Source: JANMCE01 sp031410595 (GTDB lineage Bacteria > Actinomycetota > Acidimicrobiia > Acidimicrobiales > Ilumatobacteraceae). Taken from it: a stretch of 64,000 bases of DNA. Where the stretch lies: assembly GCA_031410595.1 (NCBI GenBank), contig JANNZM010000143.1, positions 1 through 64,000 of the forward strand, in the 5' to 3' direction. Both the position numbers and the translations under genes were made by a program. Within the stretch, counting starts at the first letter, position 1. Every line of letters begins with the position of its first letter. Positions 11,890 through 20,561 of the stretch are shown piece after piece. Under the pieces are notes generated by a model. It made no database searches. It saw nothing but the letters and a program-made list of their open reading frames with translations, and was not told the DNA's origin.

Positions 11890-11932
11890 CACGCGACGCC
11901 GTCGCACCGACTATCGGTGGAAGAATCGCGGG

Positions 11933-12739
11933 ATGGCGAGGATCGATGACGTTCTCAATGTTTTGCGCTCGCAGATCGGTAAGCCGTACCAGTTCGGTGT
12001 TGTTGTCGATATCAACAATCCGAACCCGGCCGCCTTCGATTGTTCGGCGTTGCCGATGTGGGCGTGCGGACGGCTCGGGGTCGCCCCGGCCATGCCCCGA
12101 ACAAGCATGCAGCAGCACCAGCACTTCATCAACAACGGAACGCTGCTCGGCGACATTCGCAGCGACCGAACGGTCGTGGCGCGGGCGATCGGCATTCGGG
12201 GATCCATGATGATCCGTTCCCTTTTGGCCGACGGAAAGACCGTGTGCGATGCGGGCCAGGCTGATGGTCGTCGGAGCCATATTGCTGTCAGCCTCGGCGA
12301 CGGCACGGTGCTCGAGGCCCGTGGCGGCGGTGGGCCTGTGAGCATCAACCCGGCGAACCCGCAATGGCGGCTTTGGACCGCCGCCGGGCTCATACCCGGC
12401 GTTGATTATTCGGCCGGCCCGCCAGGCCTCCCCGGCAACGCCCATGCACGGCTCGGCCGCCCCCACCTACTTGCGGATTCACGCAACGATCCCATCAACT
12501 ACCGCGGCGCCGATCGTCGCACGTGGGTTGCCCGCATGCAGCAGTTGCTCATTGAGCGCGGCCTGCTCACGGTCGGCGGCGCAGACGGCGCCTTCGGGCG
12601 GTTCACCAACAGCGCGCTCCTCGCGTTCCAGCAGTACGTCGCCACGCACCATGTCGGTGGCTTCGCCGTTGATGGCGATTGTGGTCCACAAACCTGGGGA
12701 TGGCTGCTCTACCTCACCGGTCACGGCCTAGAGGAATAA
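11933..12739 (+). CDS. NlpC/P60-like cell-wall protein with peptidoglycan-binding domain
   Basis: 268 residues. The N-terminal part has an NlpC/P60 layout: Cys37 in FDCSA, His116 in RRSHIAVSLGDG. Residues from about 190 (NYRGADRRTWVARMQQLLIERG ... DGDCGPQTWGWL) match the PF01471 peptidoglycan-binding helical repeat. Together this suggests a peptidase acting on cell-wall stem peptides. No signal peptide is seen at the N-terminus (MARIDDVLNVLRSQIG), so export would need another route, or the enzyme is an endolysin-like protein released otherwise. Confidence 0.75.
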   Translation: MARIDDVLNVLRSQIGKPYQFGVVVDINNPNPAAFDCSALPMWACGRLGVAPAMPRTSMQQHQHFINNGTLLGDIRSDRTVVARAIGIRGSMMIRSLLADGKTVCDAGQADGRRSHIAVSLGDGTVLEARGGGGPVSINPANPQWRLWTAAGLIPGVDYSAGPPGLPGNAHARLGRPHLLADSRNDPINYRGADRRTWVARMQQLLIERGLLTVGGADGAFGRFTNSALLAFQQYVATHHVGGFAVDGDCGPQTWGWLLYLTGHGLEE

Positions 12740-12794
12740 CTCCTCCGTCTGGTCACCGGTAGCCTCGTGCTCGACGGGATTGAACAGGGAGAAG

Positions 12795-14045
12795 ATGTTG
12801 GAACGACTGACGCTTCAAGACCCGCACTTTTGGCATCGGCCGCTTCAGGCCCGGATGGATGACTTTGCTGCAATGCGTGAAGTCGGCCCGTTCACCCCCG
12901 CCTCAACGTTCAACGAACTGACGCAGGAGATCGACCACTACTTCGCGGTCACCCGCTACGCCGAACTGGTGGAAATCAGTCGACGCTCGCAGGATTTCTG
13001 TTCAGGGCGCGGCTCGATTTCCATCATCGACATGCCGAGCGAGGCGGTTGAATTCTTCGGATCATTCATCGCCATGGATGACCCTCGCCATCATCGTCAG
13101 CGCTCCATCGTGGCCCGCTCGTTCACGACCAAGGCGTTACAAGCCGTTCTCGACTCGGTTGAAACCATCGGCAACGAGGTGATCGATGAGATGTGCGAGA
13201 AGGGTGAGGTCGACCTGGTGGAGGCCATCTCCCAGCCGTTCCCGCTACTGGTGATCTGCGACATGATGGGCATTCCACGCAGTGAGTTTCGCACCGTGCT
13301 CGACGCCACCAACGTCATCCTGGGAGCAGGTGATCCGGAGATTCTCGGTGGCCGAGACGCGCTCGGCGCCATACTCGAAGCGGGCATGACGCTGACCACG
13401 CTCATGAACGAGATTGCGGAGAAGCGGCGCGTGACCCCAACCGATGATCTCACCTCCGCGCTGGTGCACAACACGGTGGGCGAAGACATGCTGGCCCCGC
13501 ACGAGGTTGCGCCGTTCTTCATCCTGCTTGCCGTCGCCGGCAACGACACCACTCGCACCGCCATCAGTCTCGGTATGGATCTGTTGTCGAAGAACCCCGA
13601 CCAGCGTCGTATTTGGCAGAACGATATCGATGGTGTCAGTGCCACGGCTGTGGAGGAAATCGTCCGCGTGGCATCGCCTGTCACGTTCATGCGTCGCACC
13701 GTCACACGCCCGCTATCGCTCAGCGGACAGGAGTTCAACGAAGGTGACCGGCTCATACTGTTCTACGGCGCAGCCAATCGCGACCCGCGCGTGTTTGACG
13801 ATCCCGATCGATTCGATGTGCAGCGAGCGGTGAACCCGCACGTCGGATTCGGCGGACCGGGACCGCACTTCTGTCTGGGCGCGCATCTTGCCCGCCGCGA
13901 GCTGGCAGTCATCTTCCGTCAACTCTTCACCCGCTTGCCCGACATCGAGTTGGTCGGTGAACCCGAGTACCTCCAGGCGGCGGGAGTGCCCCTGGTCGGT
14001 GGCGTGAAGCGCATGCGAGTTCGATTCACACCTACGAGGCGATGA
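12795..14045 (+). CDS. Cytochrome P450
   Basis: 416 residues from ATG 12795. I-helix AGNDTTRTA binds oxygen, EEIVR gives the ExxR pair, and FGGPGPHFCLG is the haem loop with Cys360. It resembles soluble bacterial CYP125/CYP142/CYP124-like P450s that act on sterols and lipids, but the substrate is not determined. An in-frame TTG at 12780 is an alternative start; ATG 12795 has AGGGAG just upstream. No ferredoxin or reductase gene is adjacent. Its stop overlaps the next gene by four bases (ATGA). Confidence 0.92.
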   Translation: MLERLTLQDPHFWHRPLQARMDDFAAMREVGPFTPASTFNELTQEIDHYFAVTRYAELVEISRRSQDFCSGRGSISIIDMPSEAVEFFGSFIAMDDPRHHRQRSIVARSFTTKALQAVLDSVETIGNEVIDEMCEKGEVDLVEAISQPFPLLVICDMMGIPRSEFRTVLDATNVILGAGDPEILGGRDALGAILEAGMTLTTLMNEIAEKRRVTPTDDLTSALVHNTVGEDMLAPHEVAPFFILLAVAGNDTTRTAISLGMDLLSKNPDQRRIWQNDIDGVSATAVEEIVRVASPVTFMRRTVTRPLSLSGQEFNEGDRLILFYGAANRDPRVFDDPDRFDVQRAVNPHVGFGGPGPHFCLGAHLARRELAVIFRQLFTRLPDIELVGEPEYLQAAGVPLVGGVKRMRVRFTPTRR

Positions 14046-14859
14046 GCACCTACCCGCCGCCCCCGCTGCCATCCTTGAAGTGGCCTCCACCGAACCCGTC
14101 GACCCTCAACCAGTCGGCGCCTCTCGCTAAGCGCTTCCCCACCATTGCGAACAGCGTTGGTTGGATCGGCATGTACTTCGGCTTCCAGATCGTCTTCACC
14201 ATCGTGACGTTGATCGTTGCCGCCGTTGCCGACAGCACGCTGCGAACCGAGATCTTGTCGGGTGATCCGAAACGAACACAGGACGCGCTTCAGGGCGCCT
14301 CGGTGCCATTGCTGGCCGCGTTGGTGCTGGCCGGATTGGCCAGCCTGATCATCATGGGCCTCCAACTCCGCAAGCAGCAGCGTCATCAACTGATCGGCGT
14401 GTTCACCCCCAACCGGAGGACGTGGGGTCGCACCCTTGCGGCCACCATCGGCCTGTCTATTGCCACGCTCAGCCTGAACGCTGTCTACGGTCGAGTGGTA
14501 CTGCACAACAAAGATTCCCAGACCCAAACGAACGCCATCGTGAAAGGCCTTGGCAGCACCGGGGCGAAGGTCATTGGCTTCGTGGCCATCGTGGTGATCG
14601 GCCCCATCGTGGAAGAGTTGCTGTTCAGGGCTACGTGCAGACGGCGCCGTCAACGCGGATGAAGCCGTGGCTGGCCATCGTGTTGGCGTCATGTGCGTTC
14701 GCGGCCATCCATCTGCAACCCGCCGCGTTTCCCATGCTGGCCCTCATCGGCGGCGTCTTCGGATTTCTCTACTACCGCACCGGTTCGTTACGGGTAAGCA
14801 TGGTGCTGCACATGCTGAACAACGGCCTCGCGTTTGTTGCTCTGCTGGCCTCGACCTGA
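14042..14859 (+). pseudogene. CPBP intramembrane protease (CAAX-like), frameshifted
   Basis: Two frames together make one CPBP-family membrane protein. The first, from ATG 14042, has a Pro-rich N-terminus, several membrane helices and ends its homology at IVEELLFR, the EExxxR catalytic motif. The remainder (YVQTAPSTRMKPWLAIVL, then FAAIHL and HMLNN) is in the frame ending at 14859. The shift sits at a GGG run, 14628-14630; one more G would restore GlyTyrVal after FR. Either a real one-base deletion inactivated the gene or the run is a sequencing error. It overlaps the P450 stop by four bases. Confidence 0.75.
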
Positions 14860-14930
14860 GGCCCGTGGTCATCTGGCCTCTCGCTCGCGTCCCCCGGCAG
14901 CGCCTGCGCAACACCAACTGAAATGCGTGG

Positions 14931-14959
14931 TTGCGTTTGTGTCGTTTAGGTCTCATACT
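14931..14959 (+). promoter_or_regulatory. Promoter of the toxin-antitoxin pair, predicted leaderless
   Basis: TTGCGT (14931-14936), a 17-base spacer and CATACT (14954-14959). Six bases separate the -10 box from GTG 14966, so transcription would start at or beside the start codon. Confidence 0.55.
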
Positions 14960-14965
14960 TAGGGC

Positions 14966-15382
14966 GTGACCGATCTACGGGTGGAGGCCTTCGACCTCGA
15001 TGAGGATGAGCGCCGCGCCGTGTCCGGCCTCGACGAAACCGCCGAGGTTCGCCTCACGGTCGGCGGGACCGAGATCACGCTGCCGGCAGAAGCCGGACGT
15101 GCTGTGACGAGACTCCTGCACGACCTGGCCTCAGGAGCGTCAGTTCACCTCATTACCGGCGACGCCGAACTGACCACCCAACAGGCTGCTGACCTACTCG
15201 GTTTGTCGCGCACCTTCGTCGTGCGTCTCATCGATCAAGGAGACCTGAAGGGACACCTCGTCGGCACCCACCGCCGGCTCAAGGCAACGGACGTCTTGGA
15301 GTACAAGGCTCGCCGAGACGCTCGGCTCGCCAGCCTCACCGAGCTCACCGCAATCGACGAGGAAATCGGGCTCGACTATTGA
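14966..15382 (+). CDS. Antitoxin with excisionase-type helix-turn-helix
   Basis: 138 residues from GTG 14966. Residues about 69-113 (ELTTQQAADLLGLSRTFV ... HRRLKATDVLEY) form the MerR/excisionase-like winged helix seen in antitoxins of PIN-domain toxins. The end (TAIDEEIGLDY) is acidic, as expected for the toxin-binding tail. The start overlaps no other gene; its stop overlaps the toxin start by four bases (TTGA). It likely represses its own promoter. Confidence 0.8.
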   Translation: MTDLRVEAFDLDEDERRAVSGLDETAEVRLTVGGTEITLPAEAGRAVTRLLHDLASGASVHLITGDAELTTQQAADLLGLSRTFVVRLIDQGDLKGHLVGTHRRLKATDVLEYKARRDARLASLTELTAIDEEIGLDY

Positions 15383-15705
15383 GCGGGAAGCCGCGCTACG
15401 TTCTCGACGCGTGTGTGCTTTACCCGGTCGTCGTGAGCGATCTCTTGCTGACGGCAGCCGCTCTCGACCTCTTCGTACCGATCTGGTCCGACACGATCAT
15501 CGACGAGATGCGCCGCAACATTTTGGCCGATCGACCCGACGTCGAGCCAGAGTCAATCGACCGGATGATCGCTGCCATGGCCGGGCGAAAGGTGCGGCCA
15601 CCTCTGACGGCCCAAGATGTTGCCGGTCGAATCGGCCAACAACAAGGTTTCGCTGCTGTCGGAGACCGACTTCGTGCCGCTCTCCGTGATGTCCCCGACC
15701 TCTGA
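15379..15705 (+). pseudogene. PIN-domain toxin, C-terminally truncated
   Basis: 108 residues from TTG 15379. RYVLDACVLYP contains the first PIN aspartate, LLLTAAALDLFVPIWSDTIIDEMRR the conserved glutamate helix. Related toxins are about 180 residues and carry a further DxxH-V-xAA helix and a terminal aspartate; neither is present here in any frame. After RKVRPP the sequence loses resemblance (AQDVAGRIGQQQGF) and stops. With two acidic ligands missing it is probably inactive as an RNase; the antitoxin upstream looks intact. Confidence 0.65.
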
Positions 15706-15847
15706 GGCTGATGTGGGCCGTCAACAATCACGCCGCCGAGTCCGGCCCGAAAGTCAGTGAGCGCGAACAGTAGCCACGGCCGCGTGAGGACCTGAGCAAT
15801 GACTCTGCTTCACACCGACGGCGCTGTTGTCTTCCGCGGTCTGACCG

Positions 15848-16303
15848 TTAGGGGTAAACGACGACGAGAGTCGTATCGAAGTGGGTGGTTTCGCCGACTT
15901 TGACCGAGAACGACTCGGATCGGATCGGGAATGGGCTTCCACCGATAGCGAGCGTATAGACCCCCGGCGCAAGATCGATCGAGTACTCGCCTGCGGGGAC
16001 GACGCCGATCCTCGTGTCCTCGGAGTTCCGGACCTCGATGTCCATACGGCAGGTTGGAGCTGCACACGGTAGGAATGGGTCTGTATTCCCGGGTGGCATG
16101 GTGCCGGGACGAAATCCTGCGGTGATCGTTCCCGTCACATGACCGACTGGCTCCGCAGCCTTTGCAGGGGCTGAGCTCGTGACAGGCGCCGAGACTTCTC
16201 CCTTGGCACTGCAGGAGCCTGAGACAAGACCCATCAGGGCGGCAGTGGCACATCCCCAAGTCAAGGCAATGGCCTTCGTCGCAGCTGTTCGATCCCGAGT
16301 CAT
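15848..16303 (-). CDS. Small putative lipoprotein
   Basis: 151 residues. A basic N-terminus, a hydrophobic stretch (AIALTWGCATAALMGLVSG) and a Cys in GLVSGSC suggest a lipoprotein signal, though the box is not perfect. The mature part is a beta-rich domain with GEYSIDLAPGVYTLAIGG, like carboxypeptidase-regulatory or transthyretin-type folds. Function unknown. Confidence 0.6.
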   Translation of the reverse strand: MTRDRTAATKAIALTWGCATAALMGLVSGSCSAKGEVSAPVTSSAPAKAAEPVGHVTGTITAGFRPGTMPPGNTDPFLPCAAPTCRMDIEVRNSEDTRIGVVPAGEYSIDLAPGVYTLAIGGSPFPIRSESFSVKVGETTHFDTTLVVVYP

Positions 16304-16409
16304 AGCTCTTCGACGTCTTGTGTGGACAATCTGGTTCCCGTAAGCCGAAGGCGGGCGAGCGATCCAACCTCGGACCTCCGTTGCTCAGGAGTCTGCCCAC
16401 TGTCACGCA

Positions 16410-17168
16410 TCAGTTAGCGAGACACATCGCTACGTAGCGATCGAAGTCGTAGACGTTTCGTTCCAGATACGACAGGGGCGCTCGGGGGAACTGAGGGCTT
16501 TCAACGGTACGCCGAAGTCCTTCCACGATTGGTTGGTCCTCGGCGTTCACCGCGTTCAACAGCTCGAGAATGCTCGCAACGTGGGCGGGTGAATGAAGTT
16601 GAGCGGCCAGCATTTCCGGCGCGACCGACACGTCCCAACGGATGCGGCAACGGTCCGTGCCGAGCGGCGTGATCTGCAGATACCAGAGCCAGTTGCCCTG
16701 CAGCTCGCGATATTCGAGGTGGCTCGACGTGCCGGGAATGAGACGCCACTCCTCCACGTACGCGCCACTCGGGGCTCGTTCATAGAGAACCGTGCCGTCA
16801 TCGTTCCATTCCAAAAGACCCGGCTCAGGAAAGGCCGACACCGGCTGAAAGGCCACGCCGTGGCCTCGCGTGAACCACTCCGCCGTAGCTCGTCGCACGC
16901 CATCGTCACCGACCACGATCGGGGTGCAAGTCGTGTACCCGCTACTCGACTCACTGGCGGCGAGGGTGCGAAGTTCGTCCAGTGAGCAGTCGGCGAGGCC
17001 GGAGCAATCATGGCCAGGCTGGTCAGCGCTGACGCGAATGTCGGCCATCTTTGATTGCAGTTGCAACCAAATCACCGTCGACGTGTCATCACGAATGCCA
17101 TCGGCAAACTCGATCCAAGCCCGCCGCCAACACCCAACCAGTTCCGCCGGCACCGTCTGCGAACTCAT
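16410..17168 (-). CDS. Hypothetical protein, possible two-part (HRI1-like N-terminus and SRPBCC-like C-terminus)
   Basis: 252 residues, complete, start ATG 17168. The first part (ELVGCWRRAWIEFADG, TSTVIWLQLQSKMADIRV) resembles lipocalin-like HRI1-type proteins. The last 60 residues (QPIVEGLRRTVESP, LSYLERNVYDFDRYVAMCL) resemble the C-terminal helix of ring-hydroxylating oxygenase alpha subunits. Neither Rieske cysteines nor an iron triad is seen, so no oxygenase activity is claimed. Both resemblances are by eye. Confidence 0.55.
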   Translation of the reverse strand: MSSQTVPAELVGCWRRAWIEFADGIRDDTSTVIWLQLQSKMADIRVSADQPGHDCSGLADCSLDELRTLAASESSSGYTTCTPIVVGDDGVRRATAEWFTRGHGVAFQPVSAFPEPGLLEWNDDGTVLYERAPSGAYVEEWRLIPGTSSHLEYRELQGNWLWYLQITPLGTDRCRIRWDVSVAPEMLAAQLHSPAHVASILELLNAVNAEDQPIVEGLRRTVESPQFPRAPLSYLERNVYDFDRYVAMCLAN

Positions 17169-17525
17169 CGATTCAACGTAGCCCTACTCGCCTCTGCGCC
17201 GCACGTGGCAGACCCAACCCCGCTGGCTTTGCGTCGCTCCGGGCCAAGTCACGAGCCCGGCGTCACGGATCGGTACCGGCGGGTGGGGTCGTTCGGGCTT
17301 GCGCCTTCAGACGCGAGTAGCCGGAGTTCTTCCAGACGGGCGAGGCGTCTGCGCACCGGCTGTGCGATGAATGCCAGACGTTCTTACTCAGTAACTTGCT
17401 CGATACTTACTCGAACGCACGTGACCGAGTAACCCGGCTCAGCCGGCACGTCCTGAGCCATCGATCAGCTCACTGGTCGTCGCGAACATGGAGGCCGTTA
17501 GGGCTCGCTGCAATCGAGAGTGCGA
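17169..17525. other. Intergenic region, no gene recognised
   Basis: 357 bases between two leftward genes. Short open frames here lack any protein pattern. The stretch around 17385-17435 repeats ACTCAGTAAC / ACTCGAACG / CGAGTAAC-like words in a slightly AT-richer context, but no clear symmetry emerges. Confidence 0.5.
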
Positions 17526-17987
17526 TCAGTTGATCGGTTCGAGCAGGACGAGGGGGATTTCGCGGGTGGTCTTCGTTTGGTAACCGGCGTAGCCCTTGTA
17601 GCTGGCGGTGACCCGGGGCCACATGGTGGCGCGTTCCTCGGCTGTGGCCACGCGGGCTCGCATGGGGCGGCTGGGTTTGCCTTGTAAGGAGACCGAAACA
17701 TCGGGATTAGCCTGGAGGTTGAGAAACCATGCCGGGTGCTGCGGGTCGCCACCACGAGAGGCGACAATGACGATGGTTTCGCCTTCTTGTATTGGCGAGG
17801 TCAGCATCACCGAACGGGGTTCGCCCGTCTTGCGGCCGAGCGTGGTCAATTGCAATGCGGGCATCCCACCCGTGGTCCAACCGATCTTGCCGCCTGTCAG
17901 TTTCAGCACCGTTCGGTGTACGAGGTTCATCGTCTTGAGCTGAAAGTCGCTAGGCACGATCCCCACGTTACGCCTCTCGTCGTCCAC
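17526..17987 (-). CDS. Nitroreductase / deazaflavin (F420)-dependent family, Ddn-like
   Basis: 153 residues. LTTLGRKTGEPRSVMLT and VIVASRGGDPQHPAWFLNLQANPDV are the core motifs of the Ddn/Rv3547 group of split-barrel F420-binding reductases. These use reduced F420 to reduce quinones or nitro compounds; the natural substrate here is unknown. Presence implies the cell makes F420, in keeping with an actinobacterium. Confidence 0.85.
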   Translation of the reverse strand: MDDERRNVGIVPSDFQLKTMNLVHRTVLKLTGGKIGWTTGGMPALQLTTLGRKTGEPRSVMLTSPIQEGETIVIVASRGGDPQHPAWFLNLQANPDVSVSLQGKPSRPMRARVATAEERATMWPRVTASYKGYAGYQTKTTREIPLVLLEPIN

Positions 17988-18094
17988 GGCGGAACGGTCT
18001 GGCCTGGGCGGATGTGCCCGATTCGCGCGCCGTTCGAACCTCGTAGGTGGGGACTCCTGCGGATGACGCCAGAACCGGTCGCCGATCGGGCCGA

Positions 18095-18122
18095 TTGCAG
18101 CTAGGCTGAAGGGTCCTACGCA
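18095..18122 (+). promoter_or_regulatory. Promoter of the tmRNA gene
   Basis: TTGCAG (18095-18100), 16-base spacer, TACGCA (18117-18122). Seven bases follow before G18130, the first base of the tmRNA acceptor stem, the expected spacing for its transcription start. Confidence 0.55.
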
Positions 18123-18129
18123 ACATCTA

Positions 18130-18506
18130 GGGGCTGACCGGTTTCGACATCAGTTTCTTTGATCGAGCGTGCGACCCGAGTTGCTCAGACTCGCTAAACG
18201 GGGCAAAAAACAGAATTGCCAACGAGCAGTTCGCTCTCGCCGCCTAAGTAATTAGGTTGTAGAGAGACACCGTGAGCCGCAAGGCCGCACGGGGCCAATC
18301 AACTGCAGCCCGGCACCAGAAGCAGACGATGACGTTCGGAAAGACGAATGACGGCGAGAAAGACCGCTGGCCCCGAGGAAAGACTCGGCGGTGATCGCAA
18401 GATCAATCGACCCGGCGATCGGTTGCCGTCAGACCGAACCACGGGAATGGTCGTAGCACGAGCTTTCACTGCCTGGTGGACGGGGGTTCGATTCCCCCCA
18501 GCTCCA
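18130..18506 (+). ncRNA. ssrA: Transfer-messenger RNA (tmRNA)
   Basis: Single-chain tmRNA of about 377 bases. The 5' end GGGGCTGACCGGTTTCGAC pairs with the 3' end CAGCTCC through a 7-bp acceptor stem (one G-U). The T arm GGGGGTTCGATTCCCCC is perfect. The tag frame starts at GCA 18203 and ends at TAA 18245-18247, coding AKNRIANEQFALAA, a normal degradation tag ending in ALAA. The discriminator A18506 is followed by CAA, so CCA is not encoded and must be added. It works with SmpB (11407-11889) to rescue stalled ribosomes. Confidence 0.97.
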
Positions 18507-18516
18507 CAAGAATTCT

Positions 18517-18553
18517 GGCGCATATGCCTTGCTCAGGGCATATGCGCCTCTTT
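18517..18553 (+). terminator. Intrinsic terminator of tmRNA
   Basis: A perfect 12-bp stem, GGCGCATATGCC (18517-18528) and GGCATATGCGCC (18537-18548), with an 8-base loop, followed by TCTTT. It lies 10 bases after the tmRNA 3' end. Confidence 0.85.
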
Positions 18554-18771
18554 CGTCAAGGGTCTGAGAGCGGAAAGAGGGCGGAGGACGCGAACCACGA
18601 TCGCTGAAGACATCGCTGAAGACTCCGTCGAAGCAAACGCGCCGGGCCCGACATGTGGGATTCGGTAGGGCCCGAGGCCTATCTCTTCGCGATCTGCGCA
18701 TGACGCGCAGCATCGGGAAGTTCCAAGTGAAAGGGTGCCAACACGGGCTCGGCCGCCATTTCGCTGTCGCG

Positions 18772-19361
18772 ATGCGGGCACCCTCAGCACCACCGGTCGA
18801 GCAAGCAGTACCGACTGTGCAGGGTCCAGGGCAGCCTCAAGCGGCAACCCGCCTTCGACAGGAGCAATCTGCCGCCAAACAGCGCGCCGCCGAAGCGAGG
18901 GTAGCTGCCCGACAGCTACGTCGTGTCACACGTCGGAACCCGTCAGGACTCATCGCACGAAGCGGCGAGGCCTCGTAATCGCGTCCGCGGCGCTACTGCT
19001 GCTCGGTTACGCGACGGTCCGCCAATCCGAGAACAGCCCGCACGCCCTCGCACGAGCGCAACACGCGCCCACCGAACGGTCCCCCACGGAGTCGTCGTCC
19101 GCCGGATCGACCACCACGGACCCACCCGGTTCGCCGATCTCGGCGAGACCGACGACAGCGGTCGAGCCAGCCACCACGACACCCGCCCCATCAACCATTG
19201 CCGTCACGTCGAGCGCTCCTGCCGAAACGACCACGACGAGCCCAGCGCCAACAACTTCAACGCCACGCGATGCGGGGCCGCGCGCCGCGCGTGCCGGGGC
19301 ACGTTCGTTGTCGCCGATGCGCAACCCGAGCCGTCGATCGGTGCGGCGGACTCTTTACTGA
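18772..19361 (+). pseudogene. Possible decayed membrane-anchored Pro/Thr-rich protein
   Basis: Frame one from ATG 18772 gives an Ala/Arg-rich cytoplasmic-like segment (AAEARVAARQLRRVTRRN) that stops at 18978. A second frame then gives KRRGLVIASAALLLLGYAT, a clean membrane anchor, and a long Ser/Thr/Pro linker up to 19361. Joining the two near 18955 would need one indel and would yield a basic head, one helix and an extracellular linker, the usual front of LysM-type wall proteins. No globular domain follows in any frame. I am unsure that this was ever one gene. Confidence 0.3.
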
Positions 19362-19380
19362 CGGTCCCCGTCGCGACAGA

Positions 19381-19995
19381 ATGGACGGCGTGGCTGTTTG
19401 GCTTCGGCATGCGCTCCGACGAGATCTTGGGGCGATCGTTGACCTGTGGGTCGACGCGTTCGCCGACGATCCCTACTTGCGGTGGATCCAGCCCGACGAT
19501 CAGCGCTGGTCGGCTTTCGGCAGCGCCTGGATGCGATTCATTGCCGATCTCGTCTTCGAACGCGGACACACCTATGTAGCCGATCCGGCCGACGTGGCCA
19601 TCGCGTGGGTCCCACCCGACATCGCCCTTGTCGGTCCCGACGACGTCGAGCGCGGGCGGTCGATCATCGCCGAGCACGCTGGCGACGTTCGGGCTGACAA
19701 TGCCCTCGCGACGATCATGGCGGCGCGTGGCCATGCCCTCGAGGAGGCTCACTGGACGTTGCAGTACATCGGCGTACGACCCGGCCGGCAGGGAACCGGG
19801 TTGGGTGCCGCTGCTGCGGCGCCAATCTTGGCAGTCTGCGACGAGGAGGCCCTGCCCTGTGGTCTGGTTTCGACGAACCCGCGCAATGTCTCGTTCTACA
19901 ATCGTCTCGGGTTCCGCGTCGACGCCGAAGTTCGGACACCTGACAGCCAAGCAGTCATGCACCCGATGCACCGCTCGGCCGTACTCGCGCACTGA
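19381..19995 (+). CDS. GNAT family N-acetyltransferase
   Basis: 204 residues from ATG 19381. The acetyl-CoA loop is in LQYIGVRPGRQGTGLGAAAAAPIL (the R/Q-x-x-G-x-G/A pattern), followed by the usual NPRNVSFYNRLGFRVDAEV C-terminus. The N-terminus RHALRRDLGAIVDLWVDAFADDP fits this group of about 200-residue proteins. Substrate unknown. The frame is open further upstream (to 19198) but that part is low in pattern and overlaps the decayed region. Confidence 0.82.
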   Translation: MDGVAVWLRHALRRDLGAIVDLWVDAFADDPYLRWIQPDDQRWSAFGSAWMRFIADLVFERGHTYVADPADVAIAWVPPDIALVGPDDVERGRSIIAEHAGDVRADNALATIMAARGHALEEAHWTLQYIGVRPGRQGTGLGAAAAAPILAVCDEEALPCGLVSTNPRNVSFYNRLGFRVDAEVRTPDSQAVMHPMHRSAVLAH

Positions 19996-20561
19996 GGTGG
20001 ACTACAGCCAAGCCCGCCGGTGTCGGCGATCTGTTCATTGAGCACGGAGCCCTTGGTAAATGTCCCAGAAGACCCACTTGCGACCGCGATCTGCGAGCGT
20101 CCCCTACCGCCGGCCCAGCAGCCGTCGTTCTGCGCGCTCCTGAGGCGCGAGCCAGATAGTGCCGACCGGTGTTCCTGCGCACACCTGGGAAGACGTGCAG
20201 GCTGGACAGAGATCCCCCAGGATCGGCAAGGATCTGATCCAAGTTCCGGGCCGGCTCACTCCGTCGTCGGGCGTGCCGAGCAGGCCAGCGTCCCGGTGAC
20301 GCCACGCATGGTGCAGGCCGGGCTATCGTCCCCGGCGCGACCCGCCGATGGCCGTGGTCGGGGCGCGCTACGTCGGGCATGTGAGCCAAATCGGCCCCCG
20401 GTTGGCGGGGCGACTCTGGACCGAAGCCCGTCAAGAGGAGCGATACCGAGCGACGCGACCATTCTGGCTTCGTCAATGAGGTTTGGCGGCGCGTGTATAC
20501 GATTGACCGGATTTCAGCGCCCGCGAAAGCGGACTCACCGGCTAAGAACGAGGAAGGTTCG
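19996..20561. other. Long non-coding or decayed stretch
   Basis: 566 bases with no recognisable gene on either strand. Open frames of up to about 180 codons exist but show the biased composition of chance frames in GC-rich DNA. It borders the remnant genes at 20562-21462, so it may be older decayed sequence. Confidence 0.45.

Noticed and set aside
17385..17435. Repeated ACTCGnnnAAC-like words
   Set aside because: No consistent spacing or symmetry, and no promoter signals near them.
18460..18506. tRNA-like T arm and acceptor, possible tRNA gene
   Set aside because: It is the 3' half of tmRNA; the matching 5' half and tag frame lie upstream.
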